Source: Flavobacterium sp. SUN052 (GTDB lineage: Bacteria > Bacteroidota > Bacteroidia > Flavobacteriales > Flavobacteriaceae). From it: a stretch of 64,000 nucleotides of DNA. A program made the translations under genes and the position numbers. Below are positions 32,736-42,092 of this stretch, piece after piece. Within the stretch, counting starts at the first letter, position 1. Each line of letters begins with the position of its first letter. The DNA lies in the NCBI RefSeq assembly GCF_028867935.1, contig NZ_JAPQNS010000005.1:186001-250000 (forward strand), in the 5' to 3' direction. The notes under the pieces are model-generated. The model did not search any database, was not told the origin of the DNA, and saw only the letters and a program-made list of their open reading frames with translations.

Positions 32736-35700
32736 ATGAGGCTCCAACTCCGTAAGCCAGCTCAGGCATTGAATAAAGCATACGCCAAGCAGTCTGTGGC
32801 TCAGGAACGAATTGATATTTTCAGGCAGGCTCTTTCTCGTTTGTTTGGTCAATTAGATGAGACTGAGTCTGAAGAGTATCAGAAGACGATTGTTGCTAAC
32901 TTTCTCAATGACACTTTTTACGGTCCGAAGGGGCCATCAGGTTATTTTGAAGTAAGTGCCAGTAAACGAGTTGACCTGGTTATTCATACCGGACCAACTA
33001 GTCAGGCATTGCCGGGTGTGCTGATCGAAGCCAAAAAGGTGTTTGCGGGGGAGATGATGACAACGCTCAAGAACAACGTTAAACCGTTGCACGAGTTGAT
33101 TCTGTATTATTTCGAGGAGCACGAACAGCACAATACAACGGCACTGAGCCACCTGATTATCACCGATGTTTACAACTGGTTTATTTTTGACGAAAACGAC
33201 TTTCGACAGTTCTTCTATAATAATGCCAAGCTTCGGAAAGTATACCAGATAAAGAAACAACAGAACAAGGATAAGGCCTTTTTCTACACTGAAACAGCCC
33301 GGATTTTACGCGAAATGGACGAAGAGGTACCCATTACTTGTTTGAACCTGCGCGAAATTGCCACGCTTGCCCGCTCCGAAAACCTGGAGGATTTACAGCA
33401 GTTGATTCCCGTCTATAAATTACTCTCACCCGAGCACCTGCTGAAGTTACCCTTCACTAACAATGCGGATACGCTCAACCGAGGCTTCTACAGCGAACTG
33501 CTTCACCTTTTAGGCTTGCATGAGACGGCTGTTGACGGCGTCCTGATGGTTCAGCGGTTGCCAGAGGGGAAACGGCTGGAAGGATCTCTGCTCGAAAAAG
33601 CAATCAGCGCTTTACACACTGAAAATGCCTTTGCTGAGTCAATTGCTCTGGAGCTGTGTATGACATGGATTAACCGGATCTTCTTTTTGAAACTGCTCGA
33701 GAGTCAGTTACAACGCTATAATGATAAAACACACCAGAATCTGCGAGAGATTGAGTTCCTGACTCCCCGACATATTCGTGAATTTGCCGAGTTAAATGAG
33801 TTATTTTTTGAGGTGGTGGCTGTACCTGAAGCCAATCGCCCGGCGGCTATTATAAACCGCTTTGGAGCCGTCCCATATCTCAATTGCTCACTATTTGAGT
33901 TGACCGATTTAGAACGCCAAACAGTCACTATAAAAGCATTAGACGATGAACTTGGCTTACCTCTGTTTGAACAAACCGCTCTGAAAAATGCCCAGGGGGA
34001 ATCACAAACGGGTGAACTGCCGACCTTGCAATACTTGCTGGCGTTTCTGGATGCGTACGATTTTTCCTCGGAAGGACCCGCTGAGATTCAAACTGACAAT
34101 AAGCCGCTGATTAGCGCGGCTATGCTGGGACTTATTGTTGAAAAGCTAAGTGGCTACGCCAGTGGGGCTTATTTTACCCCTGGTTTTGTAGCCATGTACA
34201 TGGCGCGTAACTTGATTCGGCGCGCAGCCCTGACACGATTTAATGCGCACTTTGGCTGGCAATGCGCTGATATTACAACACTTAGAGACCAACTCGACCG
34301 AGTTGAGTATGCCGAGGCAAACGCCGTGATGAATGGCTTACGCATACTAGACCCGGCCGCAGGAAGCGGCCACTTTCTGGTATCGACACTAAACGAAATC
34401 ATTGCGCTTAAAGCTGAACTGGGTATCCTGACTGATCGAAAAGGGCATCTACTTCGCCATTACGACATTCGTGTTGTAAATGATGAACTAGTGATTGCCA
34501 ATGAAGATGGTGAGGTATTCCAATATGGGGTAGGGGGGAAGAGCGGAAAGGGGCGGTCGGGTTTTTCCGCGACCTCATCCTTTTCTTCTTTTACTTCCTC
34601 TGAATCGCAACGAGTGCAGGAAGCTATTTTTCACGAAAAGCAGACGATCATTGAAAAATGCCTCTTTGGTGTCGATTCAAAACCGATTAGTATCCGTATT
34701 TGCCGATGGCGGCTGTGGGTTGAGTTGCTCAAGAATGTATATTATGGTAAAGAAGAAGAGCGCGCAAAAGGTGATCGGTCGGCCGTTTCGGAACCAGTCT
34801 ATAAGCATTCATCTTTGCAGGCATTCCCGAACCTCGACACCAACATCAAGGTAGGAAACTCACTGGTAAGCCGGTTGGGGTTAGAGTTTCGAATCGACTC
34901 CTTGCGTAACCAGACCAAACGAGAGAGATTTCTGCGGATGTTTGGCCAATACCGCCTTGATACGATAAGCTACAAAGAGTGTCGGGATAAAGCTAAGCAG
35001 GAAAAGATTCAGGAACGGATTAGTCAGTTTTGGGCGCTTGTGCATCAGCTGGCCATGAGCGATCAGAAAGAGTATGCTGATATCAAGCAGTTGGAAATCA
35101 AATTGGCAGAGTCGGCATCAACGTTTGACTTCGTCAATCAGGATGGCCGTTTTCAGTTGCTCAAGGATGAATTAACGATCAAAAAAAGTCTCTTTGCCGA
35201 GAAACAGCGTGTATATGAGCAGGCAACAGAATGGCGATTTGCTTTTCCTGATGTATTGGACGATACCGGAAGCTATGTTGGATTCGATGTAGTAATATGC
35301 AACCCGAGCTCTTTTCGTCAGGACGAGTTAAGCGAATATAAAGCCCTGTTCAGCCGGACGTTCCCGAATACCTATGCTGGTAACGCTGAAAAATATATGC
35401 TGTTTATTGAGCAGGGGATGAACCTGCTCCGACCGGGTGGGCAGTTGGGCTACATCATACCGACCCAATGGATGCGGGCGAATAGCGGTACGAACCTCCG
35501 CAAGTGGCTCAAAACAGTAGCTGTTGAACAAATTATCGATTTCGGTGATTTGCCCGTGTTCTCAGATGCGGAACCTGGTTTCTGCATCCTAACCCTATGC
35601 CGATCTGACGCGACCGATTCGATACAGGGTACCCATGTAGATACGCTCGACTTTGATGAATCTGGATTGCTCGGTTACGTGCAAGACCATACATTCACTG

Positions 35701-36575
35701 TGCCGGTCGACGCCTTGCAGGATAGCGCCTGGGTACTGTCGGATACGACGATTCAAAACCTGCTGACTAAACTGAAACAGACTGGTCAGACCCTTGGAAC
35801 GCATGTAAACAACAAGATTTACAACGGTATCAGAACCGGTTTGAATGAAGCGTTTATCATCGACAAGAAAACGCGCGATAAGCTCGTCGCCGAGGACCCG
35901 CGTTCAGCAGATGTGATCAAACCATTGCTGACAAGCCGGGATATAAAACGCTACCAAGCTACGGAAGCCGCAAAATTTTTACTGCTATTTGAGCGGGGGA
36001 GTACTACCAGACAACGGGGTGAATTGGAACCGGAAGAATGGTTGGCCCAAACCTATCCGGCTGTATATGCCTGGCTAAAACCGTTTGAAACAAAAGCCAT
36101 AGCCCGTGCTGACAAAGGCATTTTATGGTGGGAGCTACGGGATTGTGACTACTATACTGTGTTTGACGAGCCGTACATAATTACGCCCTCTACAAGTAAG
36201 GAGCCATCGTATGGGTGGGCGAAGGCAGGTGTGTATGCTGCGGATAAAACCACCGTTATCGCCACTAGCGACCCCTATGTGCTGGCTATTTTAAATGCGA
36301 GAGTGACTCGTTTTTGTATGAGTTTCCAGCTGCCTGCAAAGAAGAACGGCGATGTTGATTACAAACCGGTCTCTATCGCTCAAATTCCAGTGCCCACGGC
36401 CACGCAAGAACAAAAAGCCCCAATCGTGACGTTAGTCGAGCAAGTTCTAGCGACAAAGACCAATGACCCGCTTAGTGATACGAGCGGGTTAGAAACTGAA
36501 ATTGATCAGTTGGTATATGGCCTTTATGGCTTGAATGATGAAGAGATTAAAGTGCTTGAAGGGTATAAGATATAG
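32736..36575 (+). CDS. Eco57I-like type IIG restriction-modification protein with altered NPPY motif
   Basis: 1279 aa in one uninterrupted frame. The N-terminal nuclease candidate has a PD-(D/E)xK pattern: D80 in KRVDLVIH, E98 and K100 in GVLIEAKKVF. A helical middle leads to the methyltransferase: SAM motif I LDPAAGSGHF (about 539) and GVDSKPISIRICRWRLWVELL (about 645). At the catalytic motif, where Eco57I-family enzymes have NPPY, this reads FDVVICNPSSFRQ (N856-P-S-S859). The surrounding YIIPTQWMRANSGTNLRKWL and the C-terminal specificity region (YNGIRTGLNEAFIID) are otherwise standard. A low-complexity Gly/Ser loop lies between motifs I and II. A methylase with poor or no adenine activity is possible. 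Confidence 0.85.
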   Translation: MRLQLRKPAQALNKAYAKQSVAQERIDIFRQALSRLFGQLDETESEEYQKTIVANFLNDTFYGPKGPSGYFEVSASKRVDLVIHTGPTSQALPGVLIEAKKVFAGEMMTTLKNNVKPLHELILYYFEEHEQHNTTALSHLIITDVYNWFIFDENDFRQFFYNNAKLRKVYQIKKQQNKDKAFFYTETARILREMDEEVPITCLNLREIATLARSENLEDLQQLIPVYKLLSPEHLLKLPFTNNADTLNRGFYSELLHLLGLHETAVDGVLMVQRLPEGKRLEGSLLEKAISALHTENAFAESIALELCMTWINRIFFLKLLESQLQRYNDKTHQNLREIEFLTPRHIREFAELNELFFEVVAVPEANRPAAIINRFGAVPYLNCSLFELTDLERQTVTIKALDDELGLPLFEQTALKNAQGESQTGELPTLQYLLAFLDAYDFSSEGPAEIQTDNKPLISAAMLGLIVEKLSGYASGAYFTPGFVAMYMARNLIRRAALTRFNAHFGWQCADITTLRDQLDRVEYAEANAVMNGLRILDPAAGSGHFLVSTLNEIIALKAELGILTDRKGHLLRHYDIRVVNDELVIANEDGEVFQYGVGGKSGKGRSGFSATSSFSSFTSSESQRVQEAIFHEKQTIIEKCLFGVDSKPISIRICRWRLWVELLKNVYYGKEEERAKGDRSAVSEPVYKHSSLQAFPNLDTNIKVGNSLVSRLGLEFRIDSLRNQTKRERFLRMFGQYRLDTISYKECRDKAKQEKIQERISQFWALVHQLAMSDQKEYADIKQLEIKLAESASTFDFVNQDGRFQLLKDELTIKKSLFAEKQRVYEQATEWRFAFPDVLDDTGSYVGFDVVICNPSSFRQDELSEYKALFSRTFPNTYAGNAEKYMLFIEQGMNLLRPGGQLGYIIPTQWMRANSGTNLRKWLKTVAVEQIIDFGDLPVFSDAEPGFCILTLCRSDATDSIQGTHVDTLDFDESGLLGYVQDHTFTVPVDALQDSAWVLSDTTIQNLLTKLKQTGQTLGTHVNNKIYNGIRTGLNEAFIIDKKTRDKLVAEDPRSADVIKPLLTSRDIKRYQATEAAKFLLLFERGSTTRQRGELEPEEWLAQTYPAVYAWLKPFETKAIARADKGILWWELRDCDYYTVFDEPYIITPSTSKEPSYGWAKAGVYAADKTTVIATSDPYVLAILNARVTRFCMSFQLPAKKNGDVDYKPVSIAQIPVPTATQEQKAPIVTLVEQVLATKTNDPLSDTSGLETEIDQLVYGLYGLNDEEIKVLEGYKI

Positions 36576-36592
36576 GTAGCTACGTTGATTCT

Positions 36593-37561
36593 ATGAACCG
36601 CCTTGACCGTCTGACTGCTATTCTGATTCACCTGCAAACCAAGCGTGTGGTGCGGGCACAAGAACTGGCCGACCGCTTCGAAATCAGCTTGCGGACGGTG
36701 TACCGCGATATTCGCTCTCTTGAAGAGGCCGGTGTGCCCATTGGAGCCGAGGCCGGTGTTGGTTACTTCCTAACCGACTATCACTTGCCACCCGTTATGT
36801 TTACCAACGCTGAGGCCAGTGCCCTCATGTTTGGCGCTAAACTGATAGAACGATGGGGAGACGAGTCGGTGCAAACCGCCTTCGAATCGGCATTATATAA
36901 GATCAAATCGGTATTGAAACGTACGGATCAGGAGCATCTCGACGAGTTGACTTCGCATGTTGACATATTCAAGCCCAAAACCCGGGACCCTTACTCCAGT
37001 GATCTGCTCAATACGATCCAGCACGCCATCGGGCGGCAGCACGTGCTTGATATGTGTTATCAAACCGGATACCCTGAAACCGAAACCCAGCGCGAAGTCG
37101 AACCTGTGGGCTTATATCACTATAGTATGGCCTGGCATCTGATTGCCTTTTGTCGGAATCGGCAGGATTACCGTGATTTTCGGGTCGACCGAATTCGGCA
37201 ACTGACCGATACAGGGCAGCGGTTTGACCGACAAAACCGGCTAAGCCTCCGGGAGTATCTTGACCAGCAGGCCAACTGCGATATGCCCGTTATGAACGTG
37301 ACGGTGGTATTCAATAAGGCGGAGGCTCGTTTTGTGCAGGACCATCGGTATAGCTGGGGTTTCCTGCGCGAAGAAGACCTAGGAGATCACGTTCGAATGC
37401 ATTTCTATACCCCCTACGTTGAGGGAATCGCTCGCTGGCTATTATCCTACGGGAATACCGTAACGGTGGAAGGGCCCACACTTTTACAAGACGCCATACA
37501 ACGACTGGCCGAAGAAATCCGGGATCATTACCTAATGGCACCTAGTACGGTGGATTTGTAA
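36593..37561 (+). CDS. WYL-domain transcriptional regulator (YafY/DeoR-type HTH)
   Basis: 322 aa. A winged helix-turn-helix (LADRFEISLRTVYRDIRSLE) is followed by a WYL domain in which the namesake motif reads WHL (YSMAWHLIAFCRN) with RDFRVDRI after it, and a WYL C-terminal extension. WYL proteins often control defence operons in response to nucleic acid ligands. This one begins 17 bp after the restriction-modification gene, so control of that gene is a reasonable inference. Its last residues (STVDL) and stop codon are encoded by the left arm of the 37541-37617 inverted repeat, so the original C-terminus may have been altered by the repeat. Confidence 0.88.
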   Translation: MNRLDRLTAILIHLQTKRVVRAQELADRFEISLRTVYRDIRSLEEAGVPIGAEAGVGYFLTDYHLPPVMFTNAEASALMFGAKLIERWGDESVQTAFESALYKIKSVLKRTDQEHLDELTSHVDIFKPKTRDPYSSDLLNTIQHAIGRQHVLDMCYQTGYPETETQREVEPVGLYHYSMAWHLIAFCRNRQDYRDFRVDRIRQLTDTGQRFDRQNRLSLREYLDQQANCDMPVMNVTVVFNKAEARFVQDHRYSWGFLREEDLGDHVRMHFYTPYVEGIARWLLSYGNTVTVEGPTLLQDAIQRLAEEIRDHYLMAPSTVDL

Positions 37562-37617
37562 TCCGCCGTGAAAAATACAGGAGCCTCTACTGCGGGTTAC
37601 AAATCCACCATACTAGG
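37541..37617. repeat. 26-bp inverted repeat ending two convergent genes
   Basis: Arms 37541-37566 and 37592-37617 pair at 24 of 26 positions around a 25-nt loop. The core is shared with the element at 7239-7287. It overlaps the WYL gene's stop codon and ends 1 bp from the stop of the convergent acyl-CoA dehydrogenase gene. A bidirectional terminator role is likely. Confidence 0.78.
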
Positions 37618-37618
37618 G

Positions 37619-38842
37619 CTACTTAAAAGCTGGAATGCCAGTGATCTCAGCGCCTAGAATAAGCAGGTGAATGTCGTGTGTTCCCTCGTAGGTCACAACC
37701 GATTCGAGGTTCATCAGATGGCGCATAATCGGGAAATCGCCTACAATACCAATACCACCCAATATTTGTCGGGCTTCCCGGGCTATTCGGAGCGCCATGT
37801 CTACATTGTCGCGCTTGGCCATTGATATTTGAGCGGTAGTGGCCCGGTTATCATTTTTAAGCACACCCAGCCTCCAGCACACCAACTGAGCTTTGGTAAT
37901 ATCGGTGAGCATTTCGGCCAGTTTCTTCTGCACTAACTGAAATGAAGCAATTGGTTTGCTGAATTGAATGCGTTCGAGAGCGTATCGCCGGGCGGTTTCA
38001 TAACAGTCCATCGCTACACCAAGGGCTCCCCAGGCAATTCCATATCGGGCCTGGTCGAGGCACTGAAGAGGACTTTTCAGACCACTGGCGTCAGGAAGAA
38101 TATTCTCTTTAGGAACGCGGACATCTTGAAAAACTAGTTCCCCGGTGATGCTGGTCCGTAGCGACCACTTATTGTGAATTTCGGGCGTAGTGAAGCCCTC
38201 CATGCCCCTTTCTACAATAAGTCCCCGAATTTTACCCTGCTCATTCTTAGCCCAAACAACGGCTATATCGGCAATGGGAGCATTAGTAATCCACATTTTG
38301 GAGCCATTCAGAATGTAGCTCGAACTAGTCTCAAGAAAGGCCGTTTCCATACCACCAGGGTTAGAACCGTGGTTGGCTTCTGTAAGCCCAAAACTTCCCA
38401 CCAGTTCGCCTTTAGCCAGCCGGGGGAGGTATTTCTGCTTCTGCTCTTCGGTGCCAAAGGCCAAAATCGGATACATAACCAGTGAACTCTGTACCGACAC
38501 CGTTGAGCGCATACCGGAGTCACCCCGTTCAATTTCCTGCATCATCAAACCATACGAGATATAGTCTAATCCACCTCCCCCGTATTCCGTCGGAATGGTT
38601 GGACCGAACGCACCAATCTGCCCAAATTTCTCAATGATACTCGCTGGGAACTCAGCTTTCTGGGCCTGCTCGTTTATAATGGGGGTAATTTCGCGGCACA
38701 CAAAGTCGCGGATGGATGCTCGGACCAGTTTGTGTTCAGGTTGTAGGAGATCATCGAGCTCGTAAAAATCGGTCGATTCAATTTGAACGGCTGTACGGGT
38801 TATGCCGTTGGTGCGGGTGATTGTCGGCTGTTGGGTTTGCAT
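37619..38842 (-). CDS. Acyl-CoA dehydrogenase, glutaryl-CoA dehydrogenase-like
   Basis: 407 aa. It has the full acyl-CoA dehydrogenase fold: an N-terminal helical domain, the FAD-contacting GSFGLTEANHGSNPGGM and MWITNAPIADIAVVWAK segments, and a C-terminal domain with ARQILGGIGIVGDFPIMRH. The catalytic base is the Glu in VVTYEGTHDIH, the position used by glutaryl-CoA and isovaleryl-type subfamilies. Overall similarity by eye is closest to GcdH, which oxidises and decarboxylates glutaryl-CoA in lysine or tryptophan breakdown. The precise substrate is uncertain without context genes. Confidence 0.88.
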   Translation of the reverse strand: MQTQQPTITRTNGITRTAVQIESTDFYELDDLLQPEHKLVRASIRDFVCREITPIINEQAQKAEFPASIIEKFGQIGAFGPTIPTEYGGGGLDYISYGLMMQEIERGDSGMRSTVSVQSSLVMYPILAFGTEEQKQKYLPRLAKGELVGSFGLTEANHGSNPGGMETAFLETSSSYILNGSKMWITNAPIADIAVVWAKNEQGKIRGLIVERGMEGFTTPEIHNKWSLRTSITGELVFQDVRVPKENILPDASGLKSPLQCLDQARYGIAWGALGVAMDCYETARRYALERIQFSKPIASFQLVQKKLAEMLTDITKAQLVCWRLGVLKNDNRATTAQISMAKRDNVDMALRIAREARQILGGIGIVGDFPIMRHLMNLESVVTYEGTHDIHLLILGAEITGIPAFK

Positions 38843-38881
38843 GGGAATTCAACACATAAAAAGGCCCGGTTGTTGGTTTTC

Positions 38882-38970
38882 ACCGCAAAGAGACAAAGAA
38901 TTAGTAAAGAGCACGAAGAAAAAGAAAGAAAACCGTTACGCTCTTTGCGAATTCTTTGCGTCTTTGCGGT
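38882..38970. repeat. 30-bp imperfect inverted repeat in a divergent promoter region
   Basis: Arms 38882-38911 and 38941-38970 pair at 26 of 30 positions, with a 29-nt purine-rich loop. It fills most of the 143-bp spacer between divergent genes and ends 15 bp before the sugar transporter ATG, so it lies in the promoter or leader rather than at a transcript end. Confidence 0.75.
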
Positions 38971-38985
38971 ATTAATCTCCCAATT

Positions 38986-40425
38986 ATGAACACCCTTACC
39001 GAAACTCCCTCTACAGCCGATAATAGATCGGCCTTGTATACCCTGGTGTCTGTCTGGTTCTTTTGGAGCTTTGTGGCAGCCTCTAATGGTATTTTGATTC
39101 CCCTCTTTAAAGCCAAATTCGGGTTGTCGCAAACTCAGGCCCAGTACATCGACTTCGCTTTCTATGCCGCTTATTTTGTTGGATCAGTACTATATCTGCT
39201 GGTATCAGCGTCGCTCAAAACAGATATTCTAAACCGGATTGGTTACAAAAACGGCATTATCTATGGCTTATTAATATCGGCCGTAGGAACCCTCATGTTT
39301 TACCCGGCTGCTGAACTGAAGTCGTACGCGTTGTTGCTATCGGGTTTGTTTATAGTAGGATTGGGGTTCTCCCTGCAACAAACGGCCACACAACCATTTA
39401 TGATTGCCCTAGGCGATCCGGCAACGGGTGCTCAACGCATCAACCTGGGTGGAGCCGTCAACAACCTTGGTGGAACCATCGGGCCTACCATTGTATCGTT
39501 GGCTATCTTTGGATCTATTGCTGCTGATGCTGCCACCAATGCTACTGTGGAGTCGGTGAAAGTGCCTTACCTGATTGTTGGCGCTTTATTTCTAGGTTTA
39601 GCATTGTTCTTCCGACTTTCGAAGCTGCCCCGCATTACCAACGACGAAGAAGTGGAAGTTGGCACGGGGGTATTAAAATATCCTCAGCTGGTACTGGGTA
39701 TGATTGCTATTTTCGTGTACGTAGGGGTTGAAGTGACCATTGGCAGTAACCTCGGCGAATATCTGGCTAAAACCCGCCAGCTAACGTCATCGCAGATATC
39801 GCCGTTTGTATCGCTCTTCTGGGGCAGCATGATGATTGGTCGCTGGACAGCCTCCATCCCTAACTTCGATTTTAGTCTCAACACACGCCGGATACTAACG
39901 GTGATTGTGCCATTTGTTGCGTTCGGTATCGTACTAGGCGTTGCCGCTGTAGGTGGCTCTGATGTGAGTGTGATGTACCCATACGCCATCTGCGTTGTTG
40001 CGGTGATTGCCGCATTCTTCGCCAGTGCAGGCAAACCCGTTCGGACACTGCTTGTTTTCACTGGTTTCGGGGGTGTAGCTATGCTGATCGGTTTGCTCAC
40101 TACGGGCGATATAGCTCTCTATGCATTCATAAGCGGTGGACTTTTTTGCTCGGTATTATGGCCAAGTATCTTCTCGCTTGGGACAGCCGGATTAGGCAAA
40201 TACACCAATCAGGGGTCAGCCTACCTGATTATGATGATTCTGGGAGGAGCCATCATTCCCGTTGTGCAGGGTAAGTTAGCCGATACAGTTGGTATCCATA
40301 TGTCGTATGTGGTGGCGCTGGTTTGCTTTGCTTATCTGTTCTTCTTTGGTATTCGGGTAGAGCAGGTACTACGGAAACAGGGTCTTGACTTCGACAAAGA
40401 TGTAGTCACTAAGGCGGGACATTGA
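38986..40425 (+). CDS. FucP-type sugar MFS transporter (FHS family)
   Basis: 479 aa from the ATG at 38986. It has twelve predicted helices. SVWFFWSFVAASNGILIPLF at the start and LGFSLQQTATQPFMIALGDP in helix 4-5 are typical of the fucose-galactose-glucose proton symporter family. The exact sugar cannot be fixed from sequence. No sugar catabolic genes are adjacent. It ends with a strong terminator. Confidence 0.88.
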   Translation: MNTLTETPSTADNRSALYTLVSVWFFWSFVAASNGILIPLFKAKFGLSQTQAQYIDFAFYAAYFVGSVLYLLVSASLKTDILNRIGYKNGIIYGLLISAVGTLMFYPAAELKSYALLLSGLFIVGLGFSLQQTATQPFMIALGDPATGAQRINLGGAVNNLGGTIGPTIVSLAIFGSIAADAATNATVESVKVPYLIVGALFLGLALFFRLSKLPRITNDEEVEVGTGVLKYPQLVLGMIAIFVYVGVEVTIGSNLGEYLAKTRQLTSSQISPFVSLFWGSMMIGRWTASIPNFDFSLNTRRILTVIVPFVAFGIVLGVAAVGGSDVSVMYPYAICVVAVIAAFFASAGKPVRTLLVFTGFGGVAMLIGLLTTGDIALYAFISGGLFCSVLWPSIFSLGTAGLGKYTNQGSAYLIMMILGGAIIPVVQGKLADTVGIHMSYVVALVCFAYLFFFGIRVEQVLRKQGLDFDKDVVTKAGH

Positions 40426-40463
40426 TCTAAGAGTCAATGGGTCGAAAGCAGCTATAACCAGTG

Positions 40464-40525
40464 AATTACGGGGCTGGTTGATGTGTGAGCAATTCATACA
40501 TTAACCAGCCCCGTAATTTTTTTCA
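40464..40525 (+). terminator. Rho-independent terminator after the sugar transporter
   Basis: A 21-bp stem with one mismatch (40464-40484 with 40498-40518), a 13-nt loop and seven T residues. It isolates the following gene cluster from the transporter. Confidence 0.93.
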
Positions 40526-40620
40526 AATCATCTACGCAACCTCTTTTCTCTACTCTCCGTATAGCCTAATGAATCGGTTCATCAGTTCTATTTTTTCTAT
40601 ATAAATAACTCTGATGTTTT

Positions 40621-41496
40621 ATGGACTTATTACTGACTCATGGCCGACGTGCCCTGATGGTTTTGGGTATATTGTTTACGCTGTCGTCCTGCGACAACGA
40701 CACAACTGAATCCGTTTTAGCTGACGATTCAAGCATTAACTTGGCCACTACTTCACTGGGGTCTACCCTGACGGGTGCTGATGGAAAAACCTTGTATTTT
40801 TTCTCACTGGACGCCAATGGGAATTCGGGTTGCAATACGCCGGGTTGTTTAGCCAACTGGGTTACGTATTACGCTGATAAAGCCACTATGAAGCTTGGAA
40901 CAGGACTAAATGCCGCTGATTTTGGAACGATCACTCGTGCAGATGGCCGGATGCAAACTACGTATAAAGGCTGGCCGCTTTATTACTTTAAGAATGATGC
41001 AAAAGCGGGCGACGTGTTAGGCGATAAAGTAGGCAACGTCTGGTTTGTGGCCAAGCCAAATTATTCCATTATGTTAGCAAGTTCGCAACTCAAAGGGGAT
41101 GATGGCAAAAATTACGTCACAACAACGAATGCCACAGCCTATGCTGAAGGTAATGGATCTACAGTGTATATGACCGATGCTAATGGTCGGACGCTGTACG
41201 GATTTGCATTTGACAAAAAGAACAAGAACAATTATACCAAGGCCGATTTCAGTAACGATGCTGTATGGCCACTTTATCAGGTAACAACCATTGGCGACTT
41301 ACCTTCGTCACTGAATAAAGCTGACTTTGGGGTCATTAAAGTATTTGGTAAAGATCAATTGACGTACAAAGGCTGGCCATTGTATTACTTTGGGGCTGAC
41401 GCAACTGCACGTGGTGCTAACAAGGGAATTAGCTTTCCAAGAGTTGGCGTTTGGCCAATTGTCAATACAACCACACCTGAAGCGCCTGCACCCTGA
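40621..41496 (+). CDS. Lipoprotein with YxFxxD repeats (COG4315 / PF03640 type)
   Basis: 291 aa. The lipoprotein signal ends in LSSC (C24). The mature part contains four Yx(F/W/Y)xxD motifs: TLYFFSLD, PLYYFKND, TLYGFAFD and PLYYFGAD, the second and fourth each following TYKGW. The first unit also has a C-x4-C pair (GCNTPGCLANW) missing from the second half. This matches the secreted-repeat lipoproteins of unknown function grouped as COG4315. It opens a cluster with a sigma factor, a Rieske protein, histidine-rich membrane proteins and YceI. A redox or electron-relay role is inferred only from those neighbours. Confidence 0.88.
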   Translation: MDLLLTHGRRALMVLGILFTLSSCDNDTTESVLADDSSINLATTSLGSTLTGADGKTLYFFSLDANGNSGCNTPGCLANWVTYYADKATMKLGTGLNAADFGTITRADGRMQTTYKGWPLYYFKNDAKAGDVLGDKVGNVWFVAKPNYSIMLASSQLKGDDGKNYVTTTNATAYAEGNGSTVYMTDANGRTLYGFAFDKKNKNNYTKADFSNDAVWPLYQVTTIGDLPSSLNKADFGVIKVFGKDQLTYKGWPLYYFGADATARGANKGISFPRVGVWPIVNTTTPEAPAP

Positions 41497-41519
41497 CCCG
41501 TAGTGAGTAAGTAGAACCT

Positions 41520-42092
41520 ATGTCGACTATGCCTAACTCATCTGCCTTACCCGAACTACTTGCCGGTTGCCTGCGCAATCAGCGACGTAGTCAGGAACTG
41601 CTTTACCGGCAATTCTACGGGTATGCTATGAGTGTTTGTATGCGATATACGAACTCCCGTGAAGAAGCTTTGGACGTGTTGAATGACGGCTTTTTGAAAG
41701 TATTTACCCGATTAGAACAATACGACACAGCGCAACCGTTCAAGGGCTGGCTCCGTCGGATCATGATTAATACGGCTTTGGATCAGTATCGGGCATCGGT
41801 GCGGCATCAGCACGAAGATCTCAGCGCAGCTACGCATGCGTCAACGGAGATTGCCGATGCCTACAGCCAAATGGCCCACGAAGAATTAATTGAGTTAATA
41901 CAGCAACTATCGCCCGCCTACCGGCTGGTGTTCAACCTGTATGTAATTGACGGATATAGCCACGAAGAGATAGCTACACGACTATTGATCTCAGTGGGGT
42001 CATCAAAGTCTAATTTAGCCAGGGCCCGGGAAAACTTACGGGCAATGATTCAAAAAAAAACCAACGATGAGTATGCAAGAGCGACCCGATGA
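41520..42092 (+). CDS. ECF-type RNA polymerase sigma factor
   Basis: 190 aa. Region 2 is seen in LYRQFYGYAMSVCMRYTNSREEALDVLNDGFLKVF, and region 4 in LSPAYRLVFNLYVIDGYSHEEIATRL, followed by SVGSSKSNLARARENLR. There is no region 3, as in extracytoplasmic-function sigma factors. It lies 23 bp after the repeat lipoprotein gene and overlaps the next gene by 26 bp, the arrangement typical of a sigma factor and its membrane regulator. Confidence 0.93.
   Translation: MSTMPNSSALPELLAGCLRNQRRSQELLYRQFYGYAMSVCMRYTNSREEALDVLNDGFLKVFTRLEQYDTAQPFKGWLRRIMINTALDQYRASVRHQHEDLSAATHASTEIADAYSQMAHEELIELIQQLSPAYRLVFNLYVIDGYSHEEIATRLLISVGSSKSNLARARENLRAMIQKKTNDEYARATR

Noticed and set aside
34500..34620. Frameshift in the type IIG gene at the G-rich tract
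   Set aside because: The frame stays open across it, and motifs before (LDPAAGSG) and after (GVDSKPISI) are in the same frame; the tract only encodes a Gly/Ser loop.
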